Assembly: GCF_018278905.1 (NCBI RefSeq)
Contig: NZ_CP046600.1
Location: 5,208,001-5,272,000, forward strand
Origin: Mycobacterium spongiae
GTDB lineage: Bacteria > Actinomycetota > Actinomycetes > Mycobacteriales > Mycobacteriaceae
Reading direction: 5' to 3'
DNA: 64,000 nt
Both the position numbers and the translations under genes were made by a program. Shown here one piece after another: positions 21,377-32,200 of the stretch. The notes below the pieces were generated by a model. The model saw only the letters and a program-made list of their open reading frames with translations. It was not told where the DNA came from and searched no databases. Each line of letters starts with the position of its first letter. The first letter of the stretch is position 1.

Positions 21377-21872
21377 TCCTGAAATCTTAGTCAGCTGCCC
21401 GCATCGCCGTTGATGGTCGACGGCGATGTGGTCGAGTTCCGGTTCAACGTATGGGCGTCCACCTCGCCCACGAGCGGGCAAGTCTTCCAGGCTGTTATCG
21501 GCTGCCAGTGGCTGCTTCGAACGTTTCCCAATCCCGGCGCTGGTCCGCAATCAGTCCGCAGTGGCGTCGTTCCCGCTCTTGCTTCACCAACGGAGTAAAC
21601 CGTCTGACCTGGCACTTCAAATGTTTCCAACGCCATCCTCATCGCCAAACCCGCTGGTAGTGTCGTTCGGGACGAAGAGGCCGTGGGTTCGAATCCCCCC
21701 ACCCCGACTCGCGCCGTCGCAGGCCAAAGACTCTGAATGGGCCCCCTAGGCCAGGACCGTAGTCAACGTCAGGCCGTAGCTGGACCGCTGCCGACTCCAG
21801 AGCCGGCATGCCGGCCTCGTCCCAAGCGCCTCGATACCATTGCGAGCGTTGCGGGGCCGATCTCGACAGAGT
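21377..21872. other. non-coding right end of the element and flank
   Basis: 496 bp with no convincing gene. It contains the right attachment repeat at 21663-21711. Frames crossing it on the minus strand are antisense to the tRNA fragment and show no family signature. Confidence 0.5.
21663..21711. other. attachment site attR (tRNA-Pro 3' fragment)
   Basis: Copy of 19620-19668 with one mismatch (C for G in the T-stem). It holds only the 3' part of the tRNA and is not a functional tRNA gene. Together the repeats define an element of about 2.04 kb. Confidence 0.88.
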
Positions 21873-23207
21873 TCATCGGGACATCGCGGCAGAGGCTTCG
21901 GTAAGGCTCTTTCCTCTGGTTTCGGGGGCCAGCCACTGCGACAGCGCCGCCCCGGTGGCAGCGATCCCCGCGGCGATTCCCATGGTGATCGCCGTGCCCA
22001 GGTTTGCCATCGACCACGGCAGCAGAAACGTCCCGAGTGCGGCCCCAATTCGGCTGAAGGCCGCGGCGAACCCCATGCCGATCGCGCGGACCTCGGTGGG
22101 AAACACTTCTGCGGTATAGATGTTGGTCAACCCACCACATATCGCGGTGGCGAACGAAAACGCCAGGTACAGGGCCAGCACGATGATCGGCGGCGCACCC
22201 GCCCATAGTCCAATAGCTGCCAGAAATACCGCGCACAGCCATTGCGTCGACACAACGAGCGGACGCCGCCCAATCTTGTCGATCAACAAGACCATGACCA
22301 CCACCCCAGCCACAGAGAGTGCAAATCCCCACCCCGCCAAGCCGCCGCCGAGCCCGTAGCCAGCCAAGACGCTGTCTGCGAAAGTGGCGATCGCGAAGTA
22401 CGGCGTGACCGCGCAGAACCAAAAACCGGACGTGAACAGGGTGGTAAGCCGATAGTCGGGCGAAAATAGCATCCTGAAAGTGCCCGTGCGGGTGTGCTCA
22501 TGCTCAACGTCGGCGATCTCTGCCAGCGTGTAGCGACGCGCAATGCTCAGCGCTTGCTGGTGACGGCCCTGACTCCACAACCATCGCGGCGACTCGGGCA
22601 ACTTGATCGAAACGATGAACAGCGGTACCGCGATCACGGTGCTCGCTGCCAAAATGGCTTGCCAACTGAACCCGGCCCGGACGAGGACGTAGCCCACCAG
22701 AAAGGCAGCCATAAAACCGGCGTACCAAGTGACCAACGTCAAGCCCAACAACCGGCCACGCACTGCAGCCGGTGCAAACTCCGACATCAAGGGCGAACCC
22801 ATCGCGTACTGAATACCGATCGCGATACCGATCAACAGCCGGGCGACTACCAGCTGCACAGGCGAGTCGACGAACAACTGCACACCCGAGAGGATCACGA
22901 ACAAGCCCATGTCGACCATCAATACGGGCTTGCGACCGAACTTGTCTGCGGCCCAGCCGCCCAGTGGGGCACCGACAAAGATGGCCAGCAACGGGGCGGC
23001 TGCGATGAGTCCCAACCACAACGACGACAGGCCCAAATCGTCACTCATCTTCTGAGTCACCGGGCCGATGATCCCGAGGATGTAGCCATCGAGGAACGTC
23101 GCAGCGGTAAGGACAACAACCAGCCGCCTCATAACACGCCACCAAACCGGCACCGACACGGACGTTTCACTCCGACCGCCTGTGTGTCCGGCATCGCCCG
23201 CACCCAA
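21873..23207 (-). CDS. MFS transporter, sugar-porter type
   Basis: Twelve-helix major facilitator of 444 residues. Signatures of the sugar/metabolite:H+ symporter branch are present: GGWAADKFGRKPVL between helices 2 and 3, LPESPRWLWSQGR after helix 6, DKIGRRPLVV between helices 8 and 9, and a terminal APETRGKSLTEAS. The substrate cannot be told from sequence. The TTG start at 23207 gives a 25-residue polar leader; ATG at 23132 just before helix 1 is an equally good start. It is the first gene to the right of the integrated element. Its link to the biosynthetic genes further right is unclear. Confidence 0.82.
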   Translation of the reverse strand: MGAGDAGHTGGRSETSVSVPVWWRVMRRLVVVLTAATFLDGYILGIIGPVTQKMSDDLGLSSLWLGLIAAAPLLAIFVGAPLGGWAADKFGRKPVLMVDMGLFVILSGVQLFVDSPVQLVVARLLIGIAIGIQYAMGSPLMSEFAPAAVRGRLLGLTLVTWYAGFMAAFLVGYVLVRAGFSWQAILAASTVIAVPLFIVSIKLPESPRWLWSQGRHQQALSIARRYTLAEIADVEHEHTRTGTFRMLFSPDYRLTTLFTSGFWFCAVTPYFAIATFADSVLAGYGLGGGLAGWGFALSVAGVVVMVLLIDKIGRRPLVVSTQWLCAVFLAAIGLWAGAPPIIVLALYLAFSFATAICGGLTNIYTAEVFPTEVRAIGMGFAAAFSRIGAALGTFLLPWSMANLGTAITMGIAAGIAATGAALSQWLAPETRGKSLTEASAAMSR

Positions 23208-23393
23208 ACTCCTGACCCAACTGTGTGAAGGAACTGCTCAAAGTGTGGTTGACACTGTGAGCTAACCCCCGGTTTGGTTACTCTGCCGGCGTGGCCACAC
23301 CTTCGATGGTGTCAAATTCGTTACGAGAAACTCGCCAAGGACTCTTTGTCGGCCGATGGCCGTGCGGCAACGTCCTGGTTTAGGGGGACCCCT

Positions 23394-23726
23394 TCACGTG
23401 CGGGGCACGTACATCATGACTGCCACGCCCAGCAGGCAGATCGCTGCGCCAATGGCATCCCACCGGTCAGGCCGATACCCATCCAAGGCCATGCCCCACA
23501 ACAATGATCCGGCAACGAATATCCCGCCATAAGCGGCCAGGATGCGGCCGAAGTGGGCATCGGGTTGCAGCGTCGCGACAAACCCATAAGCACCCAGGGC
23601 CACAACCCCGAGCCCGGCCCACATCCAACCGCGGTGTTCGCGCACACCCTGCCAGACCAACCATGCACCGCCGATCTCGAACAGCGCCGCCACGACGAAC
23701 AAGGCCATCGACCTGCCCACGGTCAT
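23394..23726 (-). CDS. YnfA/UPF0060 small multidrug-resistance-like membrane protein
   Basis: Four-helix membrane protein of 110 residues. The family pattern is clear: [51 protein letters not shown], and [24 protein letters not shown]. Relatives resemble SMR efflux proteins. The ATG overlaps the stop of the MerR gene by 4 bp, so this is almost certainly the target gene of that regulator and translated with it. Substrate unknown. Confidence 0.88.
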   Translation of the reverse strand: MTVGRSMALFVVAALFEIGGAWLVWQGVREHRGWMWAGLGVVALGAYGFVATLQPDAHFGRILAAYGGIFVAGSLLWGMALDGYRPDRWDAIGAAICLLGVAVMMYVPRT

Positions 23727-24463
23727 GACGGCTCCCCCGAGATGGCGAACAGCTCGTGCACGGTCTCTTGGGCGTGATCCGGCGCGGTGAGCGTCATCAC
23801 CACCGTGGTGGCTTCAAACCGCAGTGTGAAGGACAAGAATCCGCAGCAGGTCTGCTCGGCGACGACCAACGAAGCCAACGCCGAAGCGCGATCCAACGGC
23901 GCTACGACCTCGACACCACCGTCAACGCGCAGCCGCGGACAGCCGCGCAAGACGTGCTGCCATTGTGCGACGCGGTCGCGATAGCTGGGACTGTCCAACG
24001 TGCAATCCATCGCCTGCCGCACGGGGGTGGCTCCTACCCCCGGTAGGAAATCGCGCTGTTCGCTCAGGAACGTACAACCCGGATCGCACCGCTCGTCTCG
24101 ATCAGGCAGCTCGTCCAGGCGCGAGCGCGCCGCGGCCAGCTGATCCCGCAGCAACTGCAGCTCAGTGATCGCGGCATCGGCCTCGCCGATTCGATCGTCG
24201 AGCGCGGGCCGCAGTCGCCCTTTGACCGAGGCACACGCGTCCGACTCCCAGACCGCCAGCAGATCGGCGATCGATGACAGTGACAGCCGCAACCGCTTGG
24301 CGGCCTCGATGAACATTAGCCGCTGCTGGGCGTGATCGCCATAGAGCCGATAGCCCGCCGAGCTTCGCGTTGCCGGCAGCAGACCGACACTCTCGTAATA
24401 CCTCAGCGTCGAGGCCGGTACGCCGGACCGCCTGGCCATCTCCGAAATCCGCAGCACTCCCAC
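23723..24463 (-). CDS. MerR-family transcription regulator
   Basis: Winged-helix regulator of about 246 residues from GTG at 24463. N-terminal DNA-binding part is [37 protein letters not shown]; a coiled helix follows. The C-terminal part is cysteine-rich ([31 protein letters not shown]), suggesting metal or thiol-reactive ligand sensing. The start is chosen because a longer TTG-initiated frame would begin inside the operator; the GTG lies 7 nt after a TACCGT -10 and fits a leaderless transcript. Overlaps the ynfA gene by 4 bp. Probably an auto-regulated resistance module. Confidence 0.82.
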   Translation of the reverse strand: MGVLRISEMARRSGVPASTLRYYESVGLLPATRSSAGYRLYGDHAQQRLMFIEAAKRLRLSLSSIADLLAVWESDACASVKGRLRPALDDRIGEADAAITELQLLRDQLAAARSRLDELPDRDERCDPGCTFLSEQRDFLPGVGATPVRQAMDCTLDSPSYRDRVAQWQHVLRGCPRLRVDGGVEVVAPLDRASALASLVVAEQTCCGFLSFTLRFEATTVVMTLTAPDHAQETVHELFAISGEPS

Positions 24464-24469
24464 ACTACG

Positions 24470-24501
24470 ACGGTAAACCTTCAAGGTGACTTGAAGGTCA
24501 A
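24470..24501 (-). promoter_or_regulatory. MerR-type promoter with 20-bp spacer and dyad operator
   Basis: On the minus strand a -35 TTGACC (24496-24501) and a -10 TACCGT (24470-24475) are separated by 20 bp. The spacer contains most of a perfect dyad ACCTTCAAG-N4-CTTGAAGGT (24477-24498). An over-long spacer with a central dyad is the hallmark of MerR-controlled promoters. Confidence 0.75.
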
Positions 24502-25652
24502 GTCCGCGATCCCATGCCCGTCTCGGCCGACAGCCAGTTGGTCAGCACCTGGCATGCCAAATCCAGGTTACCCATTTGACAATGCCGGTCGGCCTGTTCG
24601 CTTTTGGTGAAAGTTCGTACCGCTACCGAGCGCGCGGCGGTCAGGGCGGCGGCCTGTGCCCGCGTGAGTACCGGCGGCTGGAATGCATCGTGCTCGCCGC
24701 TCATGAGCAACACGTCCTGGGTAACGTTCTCGCTGCCAAGATGTTCGGCATTCATGCCGAGAAACCAGTCGACGACGTCCATCGGATCGTCGCGGCCAAT
24801 GTTGTATAGCGCCTGATCGACAACGAATCGTAAGGTCGGCACCAAGCGCGCCCGAACGCGGACACTGGCGCGCATAAAGTGCCTTCGGCGCAGCATCGCG
24901 CGAGTTGCGGACCGCAGGGCCGGCGGAACGCGGTGGAGCCAGTCATACACCGGTGGCCATGCCACCACGCGGTCGATCCGCGACTCGCGGCCCGCGGCCC
25001 GCAGCGCCCAGTAGCCGCCCATGGAAAGACCGACCAAACTTGCCTTCTTGTGTCCGAAATGGTCCAGCACCGCCCGAACCGGCTTTTCCCAATCGTGGTC
25101 AAACGTGAGCCCACCGAGCCGGCGGGCTCCGCCCTGGCCGGGGCCCTCGAACGCGATGACGTCGAAACCGGCAGCGGCAACGCGCTGCCAGATCGCGAAG
25201 AACTCCTCGATCAGGGAATCAAAGCCTCCGTGCAATAGCACCACGCCACGCCGCGGCTCCGCAGCCGAGTGCAGATACGTTGGCAGCGAACTATTTTCGT
25301 ACGGGATGTCCAAGCGGCTGACGTTCGCGTCGGCGAATGCGGCGTCGAACAGCTGCCGGTAGCGCACATAGCGGTCAATCTTCTCCGGGGACCCGTGTGG
25401 GGTGAAGAACTCGGCCAACCGCAAGTAGCTCGTGGCATTCGTCAACCGCCCCTCGCGCTCAGCTCGACGCGAGAGGACCTCGAACGTGTCGGGACAGTCA
25501 CGCAGAGTCCGGATCGACCGTGCGGCCGTTACGAGCTCACCGCGGTCGCTGTATCCCAACGCGTGCGCGCGGTTTAGTTGATAGTTGATGAACGGTCGTC
25601 GATGGAACTCGAAGAAACCCACCGGCAAGACCGCCAGTTCTCGCGCAGACAC
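24498..25652 (-). CDS. alpha/beta hydrolase, FrsA/DUF1100-like
   Basis: Hydrolase of 384 residues with a helical N-terminal cap (about 1-130) and an alpha/beta core: [22 protein letters not shown], nucleophile GLSMGGYWALR, acid MSGEHDAFQP and His in QADRHCQMGN. This two-part layout is seen in FrsA-like esterases and in C-C bond hydrolases. It ends the minus-strand run ligase, P450, hydrolase with a 33-bp gap to the P450, so it probably belongs to the NRPS locus, perhaps as a trans-acting or tailoring hydrolase. Its last bases run into the MerR operator. Confidence 0.8.
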   Translation of the reverse strand: MSARELAVLPVGFFEFHRRPFINYQLNRAHALGYSDRGELVTAARSIRTLRDCPDTFEVLSRRAEREGRLTNATSYLRLAEFFTPHGSPEKIDRYVRYRQLFDAAFADANVSRLDIPYENSSLPTYLHSAAEPRRGVVLLHGGFDSLIEEFFAIWQRVAAAGFDVIAFEGPGQGGARRLGGLTFDHDWEKPVRAVLDHFGHKKASLVGLSMGGYWALRAAGRESRIDRVVAWPPVYDWLHRVPPALRSATRAMLRRRHFMRASVRVRARLVPTLRFVVDQALYNIGRDDPMDVVDWFLGMNAEHLGSENVTQDVLLMSGEHDAFQPPVLTRAQAAALTAARSVAVRTFTKSEQADRHCQMGNLDLACQVLTNWLSAETGMGSRT

Positions 25653-25685
25653 GGCGCCCAGACTAAAGGCGAACTCGAAGGACGG

Positions 25686-27083
25686 CTATCGCAGGGGACG
25701 AAACCGCACCCTGGTCCCGTGCCGGGGGGCCAGCATGATCGAACGCCGCACGATCCTTTCAGGGAACTCGTCGACCGCGCTGAACTCCCCTTCGCGCAGC
25801 AGCACGTGCAACACAGTGATCAACTCCCGCATGGAAAAGCTGGCGCCCAAGCAACGTTTGACGCCGCCCCCGAAAGGAACCCACCCATAGGTTTGCGGTC
25901 GGGTACCTAAGAATCGCTCGGGCCGGAACTCGTGTGGCCGCTCGTATGTCTGCTCGTCGCGATTGATAGCGATGATGTGGACGACGATTCGGGTGCCGGC
26001 GTCGACACAGTAGCCACCGATGGGAAACGGTTTCGCTGCCACGCGGGCCGTAAGGGGCGCCGGTGGCCGCACCCGCAAGGTCTCGTTGATCACCGCCGTC
26101 GTGAAAGCTTCGTCGCCGCTATTGGCTTCGCCCTGCACCCGTCGCAGCGCATCGGGATGATGCAGCAGAAGATCGAAGGCCCACGCTAACGTGGTCGCCG
26201 TGGTTTCGTGACCCGCCAGCATCAACGTTATCAGATCGTCGCGAATCTCGTTGTCCGACAGTTTCTCTCCGTCTTCCCCACGAGCACACATGAGCAACGC
26301 CAAGATATCGAGTTGCTCGTCCAGGCGCGGGTCCTTTCTCCGCTGCGCGATCAGTGGCAGCACAATCTCGTTGATCTCCCGGTTGGCGCGGGCCCGACCT
26401 GGCCACACCCGCAACGCACCGGCGCGCCGCAATGCGTACCGCACGGTCAATTGCTCTGAGACACCCAGGTTTAGGAGTCGTTCGAATGGCCGGCCCAATC
26501 GCCGCGCCTCTTCGGGATCTTCGACGCCGAAGATGATCTTTACGATCACATCCAGCATCAAAGACCTTGCCGCTGTGAGCATCTCAAACGAGCGGTCAAC
26601 GGGCCAGTCGCGCATCGCCGCGCGGGTGGCATTCTCGATCACCGGCACATACCGGCTCAACGCAGCGCCGTGTAGGGGCGGTGTCAGGAGCTTGCGTCGC
26701 CGTAGATGCTCCGGCTCCTCTTGTACGAACATCGATCCGGACCCATATATCGCTGCCGCTGGTCCCACGCCCTCTCCCCCGAGCAGGACATCTGTTGGCG
26801 CGGTGAAGACTTCCTTGGCCAGCACCGAATCGGACACGATCGCGACGTCACCCAGACTGAGAATGGGCATGGTCATAATCGGCCCGTAGCGACGGATCAA
26901 TCGCAGCATGCGACGCTCGCCGCCCACGAGGTAAGCCGCCGCGTACGCCGCGGCACAGGCGCTCCGAAGCCCGCGCGGAGCCGGCAGACCGGGTGGGCGG
27001 CTCAAGGCATTCGGCGCGATCTTCCGTTCGGAACCGGATGCGCCCACGCTGACGACCGAAGCACGGCCGGTGTAGGAGGTCAA
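25686..27083 (-). CDS. cytochrome P450 (possible CYP137 counterpart)
   Basis: P450 monooxygenase of 465 residues. Oxygen-activation helix AGHETTATTLAW, ExxR motif ETLRVRPPAP, PERF region FRPERFLG and heme-binding FGGGVKRCLGASF are all intact. It resembles the CYP135/137/138 group of mycobacteria. The position right of tRNA-Pro and left of the YqeY gene is that of cyp137 (Rv3685c), so it may be orthologous, but here it lies in an apparent operon with the acyl/aryl ligase (45-bp gap) and hydrolase (33-bp gap). Oxidation of the NRPS product or its starter unit is inferred. Confidence 0.85.
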   Translation of the reverse strand: MTSYTGRASVVSVGASGSERKIAPNALSRPPGLPAPRGLRSACAAAYAAAYLVGGERRMLRLIRRYGPIMTMPILSLGDVAIVSDSVLAKEVFTAPTDVLLGGEGVGPAAAIYGSGSMFVQEEPEHLRRRKLLTPPLHGAALSRYVPVIENATRAAMRDWPVDRSFEMLTAARSLMLDVIVKIIFGVEDPEEARRLGRPFERLLNLGVSEQLTVRYALRRAGALRVWPGRARANREINEIVLPLIAQRRKDPRLDEQLDILALLMCARGEDGEKLSDNEIRDDLITLMLAGHETTATTLAWAFDLLLHHPDALRRVQGEANSGDEAFTTAVINETLRVRPPAPLTARVAAKPFPIGGYCVDAGTRIVVHIIAINRDEQTYERPHEFRPERFLGTRPQTYGWVPFGGGVKRCLGASFSMRELITVLHVLLREGEFSAVDEFPERIVRRSIMLAPRHGTRVRFRPLR

Positions 27084-27128
27084 GATGCGTTGACCGCGTC
27101 AACCTCCTTTTCTTGCGATGCCGGTGTG

Positions 27129-28745
27129 CTATGCGTCTCCCACCAGCCGGGGCAGCGCGTGTCTGATGATCTTGCCGGTGGCCGTGCGCGGGATCGCGGG
27201 AACCGTGAGCCACCGGCTAGGCAGCACCAGCGGGCTGAAGTGCGTGGCGAGGTGCTGTGAGTACGTCGCTGGCTTGATCGTCGAAGAAACGACGACAGCC
27301 GCAACAATGGTCTCGCCGCGGAGCTGATCGGCCACCGCGACGCAGGCCGCGTCCTCAACCCCCGGTACATCGCGGATTCGGCTCTCGAGCTCTTCCAGCG
27401 AGATGGTTACACCCATGACCACGGCGACGTTCTTGCTTCTTCCGGTGACGACGTGCACCGGCGCATCGAGTCCGGGCATGAGGGTGCTGACTCCTAGATC
27501 ACCCGTGTGTAGCCAGCCGTGCTCGAATGCCGCGAGCGTGGCGTCGGGATTGTCGACGTACTCGAGCATGACGTTGTGACCGCGCACGCAGATCTCGCCC
27601 TGCTCGTCAAGATCGGTCTTCGTACCGTCGGGGCGAAGCACGGCGACCTCGTTTCCGAACAGCGCCGCGCCGATCGCCGGCACCGGGACTTCAAGGACGG
27701 CATGCCGGTACATGTCGGATGACAGGTCTGTCGGCATCGTCGTGGAGAAGTTGACCGCTTCCGTGAGTCCGTAGCCCTGGATCACCGGAATCGCGAAACG
27801 CTCCCACACCGCCTGCGCTGTTCGAGCCGTGAGCGGAGCCGCGGCCGAAACGAAGTACCGCAACCGCGGCGAACGGATGTCGAGGTCGGAGAGCACTAGC
27901 AAGTCAAGCGCGGTGGGAACAATGCTGACGAGGTCCGGCTGAGTCGTCGTGATCGAGTGATGCAGCAGGTCCGGGCGCGGACCTTGAACCAGCACGGTCT
28001 CACTGCCGGACCACAGCGTGGCAAAGATCGAGAAATTGAGGCCGTTGACGTGGTGGATCGGGAGGCAGCCGAGGATGCGCACTCCAGGTCCGAGCCCGTG
28101 ATGCCGCGTCACGGCTTCCGCGTTGATCGCAGCGGCGTACCGGGACTGCGCGACGACTTTCGACGCCGCCGTTGAACCCGAGGTGCCGAAATAGAGTGCG
28201 GGGCCGCGGTACGCCGACTCGATCGTCGGCGGGGGATTGTCGGGCAAGTCGCAGGCATCCGGGACGTCGAGAGCGCCGAGCGTCGACGCGGCCGGCGTCG
28301 GGTCGGCGCCGTGCACTCCGGCGATAGGAAACGCCGACAGCAACGCCTTGAGGCGCTCAGGGCGCTCTTCGGGATCGACCATAAACGCGATCGCGCCGGC
28401 GCGGAGCACACCGAGAATGCAAAGGACAGAACGGGTGTCGTTGCGGGGCAGCACCGCCACCACGACTCCGGGACCGACATCATGCTCCGAGGCGAGCCAC
28501 GACGCCATGCGCGCGCTTTGTGCGTACACCTGCGCAAAACTCAGCGTGTGGACAGTGCCGTCGGGTGTAATCGTCGTCAAGCACGGCGCATCCGGTCGGC
28601 GAACTGACCACTGCCCGAGGCGCTCGACAACGTCCAGCGGGTCGACGAGCGACTCATCGAACGCGCGACGGTGGTAGTGATGGGCTCGCTGGAACAACAG
28701 TTCAATACCCTCGTCGCCGCGACGTGTTCCTGTCTGGCCCGTCAC
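27129..28745 (-). CDS. AMP-forming acyl/aryl ligase, likely loads the NRPS
   Basis: ANL-superfamily adenylating enzyme of 538 residues. P-loop YFGTSGSTAASKVVAQ (a degenerate form without the usual PKG), A5-like GYGLTEAVNFS, HTGDLG, VTGRSKNVAVVMG hinge and TATGKIIRHAL with the catalytic lysine. The substrate is not predictable; the lack of a C-terminal carrier domain means it must pass the acyl group to CoA or to a carrier in trans. The NRPS next door begins with an unaccompanied carrier domain, the natural acceptor. GTG start at 28745. First gene of the ligase-P450-hydrolase run. Confidence 0.83.
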   Translation of the reverse strand: MTGQTGTRRGDEGIELLFQRAHHYHRRAFDESLVDPLDVVERLGQWSVRRPDAPCLTTITPDGTVHTLSFAQVYAQSARMASWLASEHDVGPGVVVAVLPRNDTRSVLCILGVLRAGAIAFMVDPEERPERLKALLSAFPIAGVHGADPTPAASTLGALDVPDACDLPDNPPPTIESAYRGPALYFGTSGSTAASKVVAQSRYAAAINAEAVTRHHGLGPGVRILGCLPIHHVNGLNFSIFATLWSGSETVLVQGPRPDLLHHSITTTQPDLVSIVPTALDLLVLSDLDIRSPRLRYFVSAAAPLTARTAQAVWERFAIPVIQGYGLTEAVNFSTTMPTDLSSDMYRHAVLEVPVPAIGAALFGNEVAVLRPDGTKTDLDEQGEICVRGHNVMLEYVDNPDATLAAFEHGWLHTGDLGVSTLMPGLDAPVHVVTGRSKNVAVVMGVTISLEELESRIRDVPGVEDAACVAVADQLRGETIVAAVVVSSTIKPATYSQHLATHFSPLVLPSRWLTVPAIPRTATGKIIRHALPRLVGDA

Positions 28746-29023
28746 AGCGACAACCGCCTAACCCAGCTAACCCATGGGCAGGAGCCGCATGGACGATCAG
28801 CTCAGAATACCGTCCGCGGTCCCAAGCGTCTGAGCCGAATCCGGGACGCGGTGACCGCCGACGAAGCGCTCTGCGAGTGAGATGCGTGCTGCTTACCCTT
28901 TGTCGACAATTAGTGATGACGGAGTAGGTACGCCGAGCGGTAGCCATTCGGGGCGCTTGCCGTGCTATAGGGCGTGCCAATTGCTGCAACATGTCATGAC
29001 CATTTAGAGTATGATGGTGAGTT

Positions 29024-29239
29024 ATGACGACTAACCCGTTTGACAATGAAGACGGCCGATTTGTTGTATTGGTAAACGACGAGGGTCAGCACTCGCTGTG
29101 GCCTGCTTTCGCTGAATTTCCTCAAGGATGGCAAAAAGCATTCGGTGAGGATAGCCGTTCGGCATGCCTTGAGTTCGTCGAGCAGAATTGGACCGACATG
29201 CGTCCTCAGACCCTGCGTGAATCCATGGACAACGGCTAA
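29024..29239 (+). CDS. mbtH: MbtH-like protein
   Basis: A 71-residue partner of NRPS adenylation domains. Diagnostic residues are present: [32 protein letters not shown], and [12 protein letters not shown] with the three conserved tryptophans. MbtH proteins bind A domains and aid folding and adenylation. It is transcribed opposite to the NRPS gene and converges on it 59 bp away. A TATGAT hexamer at 29010-29015 ends 8 nt before the ATG, which would allow a near-leaderless message, though GGTGA also sits at ribosome-site distance. It is the only mbtH in the window for two megasynthases. Confidence 0.93.
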   Translation: MTTNPFDNEDGRFVVLVNDEGQHSLWPAFAEFPQGWQKAFGEDSRSACLEFVEQNWTDMRPQTLRESMDNG

Positions 29240-29298
29240 CTGCCGCACCGCTTCAGCGGCTTCGCTAGGCCCGAGCCGGCAGTTGATTGACGGTTCGG

Positions 29299-32200
29299 TC
29301 AGAGCAATCCGAGCTGTTTTAGGTCTGTCATATATTTGATGATGACCGCCGGCGAGACGTGTGGAATTTCGGTTCTTGAGCCAAGTTTACTTCGTTTTAG
29401 AGCGGCCCTGAAACGGCTGTTGGAAATAGCGCATTCACTTGGTGGCTTTACGGGCCGTTCCCAGTTATGTAGCAAAGGCAAGAGGGTGTTCTGACGTTGT
29501 CGATCTGGCAAGTCCAAGATCGCGGCTCTGAACCTCCGCAACCAATCGTCATAGTCGTCGATGCGATTAATGGGATAACCCGCGTCAATAAGCCAGTCAA
29601 CGTATTCGTCGAGGCCGATTCCCTTGTCGTGGGAGTTCACCAGGTGGTAGGTGGCGAAACCCCCGCGGGGCCGGCTCCCGATATCCGCAATTGATTCGGC
29701 AACGAATCCCACGGGCAACCCGTCGAAACGCGCACGCTGTCGGTTGCCACCCGCGTCGCGCTCATAAAATGAGCCTGGCGCGATGCCGGTGGCGGCCACG
29801 CTCAGCATCAGGCGAGTGAACCAGTCCGCCAAGTTGAGCTGGCCGCGATATGCGGTGTCGGCCAGGATCATTCCGCAACGCAACACCGAGACCGGCAGAC
29901 CGCATGTGTCGTGCGCGGCACGCAGGAGCACCTCGCTGGCCCATTTGCTGTTGACATAACCACTGTCGTCGACTGAGCGCACCGGGCTAACGACGCGGAC
30001 GTCAGCATCCTCGTTGAATGCAGCGGACGAATTCTGGTCGCTCACACTGATCGTTGACACGTAGCTGAACGGCTTGCGTCTGGAGGTCAGAGCGAGGCGG
30101 ATCAGTTCGGCGGTGCCGACAACGTTCGCGCCGAACAGGTCCCCATACGGGTATACGTGGTTCACCTCCGCGGCGGCGTCCACGATCACATCGACACTGT
30201 CCGCCAGCCGCTGCCAGGTCTGTTCGTCGACCCCCAGACGGGTTGCGCTCTTGTCTGCGGCGAGCGCTTCAATACTCCCGCCGCCGCTAAGGGAACGGTA
30301 ATGCTGCGATAGTCGCTGGTCGCCGTCGTCAAAGGTGGCGTCGAGGCGGCGACGCGCGTGGTCGTCGCTGTCGGCTCGCACGAGGCATATCAGCGTGCCG
30401 TTTACTGGTGATAGCCGTTCCAGTAAAGCCAGTGCTAGGTAACGTCCGAGGAAACCGGTGGCTCCGGTTAGCAGCACGGTTCGGATCTCGGTGCTTGGCC
30501 CTGGCACCGTTTGCGCGGCCGTAAGCGTCGCGGTGTCGAGGAACTTCTCGAGTTTGAGGTCACTGGCGCGCAGTTCGGTGGCTTCGGTGGCTTTGAGGCC
30601 GTGGACGTTGCGCAACGTGCGATCGATGGCGGCTGGTTGGCGTTGTTGGGAAATGCATTCGGCTAACTCGGCCACCGTGGGGGCGTCGAAGACCACCCGC
30701 ACGCCGACCTCCACCCCGATACTGGCCCGGATCCGGGCCACCAGCCGTGTCGCGGTCAGGGAATGCCCACCCAACTGGAAAAAGTTGTCATCGATACCGA
30801 CTTGGGTCAGCCCCAACACCTCGGCGAACAACCCCACCAGCTGGCGCTCGCGCTCATCACGCGGCTCCCGATAGGCCGCCGTAGACACGAACTGCGGGGC
30901 GGGCAGTGCTCGACGATCCAGTTTCCCGTTCGGCGTCAACGGCAACCCATCAACCACCATCACCACCGCCGGCACCATGTAGGACGGCAACCCCTCACCA
31001 ACCCACCGCCGCAACTGCGCACCCAGGTCCCCCTCGCCAGCGTGATCGGCTGGCGCGCTGTCGCTGGCCACCACATAGCCCACCAGCTGGTGATCGCCAC
31101 TGACCGCACCCGCACTATCGGTGCTGGTTGCAGTGCTGTGGACAGTCACCACCGCCTGGGCAACACCCGGGTGGGAGGCCAATACTGCTTCGACTTCGCC
31201 GGGTTCGATACGGAAACCGCGGATCTTGACTTGCTCATCAGCACGACCAACGAACTCCAATACCCCGGCGCGGTTCCAGCGCACCAGATCACCACTGCGA
31301 TACATCCGCGAGCCCCGGGGCCCGAACGGGCAGGCCACAAACCGCTCCGCGGTCAACGCCGACCGGCCCCGATACCCCCGCCCCACCTGCGCACCACCGA
31401 TATACAACTCCCCGACCACCCCCGCCGGCACCGCAGACAACCCCGCATCAAGCACGAACACATCGACAGTGCCCAACGGCCCACCGATAGGCGAAGCACC
31501 GGGAGCGGGGTACGGGCCAGTCAGCTCGAGCTGGGTGGCAGACACCGTGGTTTCGGTGGGCCCGTACATGTTGATCAACCGCGGTGCATGCCTACGCTGC
31601 CCGGGATACCAGCCCTGCAGCCGGGAGGTATCCAACGCCTCCCCGCCCAAGATCACCATCCGCAATGCACTGTCGGCGTCCCGGGGGGACTCGGCGGCCA
31701 TCACCTCTTGAAAGGCTGACGGGGTTTGAGCCAGCACGGTGATGCTCTTGTCGACAACGAATTGCCAGAGTTCCCGCGGTGATCGTGCCGTCGCCGTCGG
31801 CACGGCCACCACCCGAGCACCATGCACCAGCGCCCCCAGGACCTCCCAGCCCGAGACATCGAACGCCGGGGAATGGCACCAGGCCCACACATCCCGCTCG
31901 GCACCGCCATAGCAGCGGTCCAGACCGGCGAACAACGCCACCACATTGCGGTGCGTGATGGCCACCGGTTTGGGTGTGCCCGTGGACCCGGAGGTGTAGA
32001 TGACATAGGCCAGGTTGTCCGGGCTGGGCCGGCGCCGGGGCACAAAACGCCCACCGCCGGTCGGGTCGGCGGACTCAGTGTCAGCGCTCGACGTCAGAGT
32101 CGCGTCAGAATTGACCACCAGGACCGCGGTGCCGGTGTCAGGCAGGGTCGCGGCGGTGGCGGTGTCGGTGATCAGCACCCGCGCACCAGCATCGGCGAGG

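Noticed and set aside
21663..21711. Second tRNA-Pro gene
   Set aside because: Only the 3' part is present, with a T-stem mismatch and no acceptor 5' strand or D-arm; it is the right attachment site.
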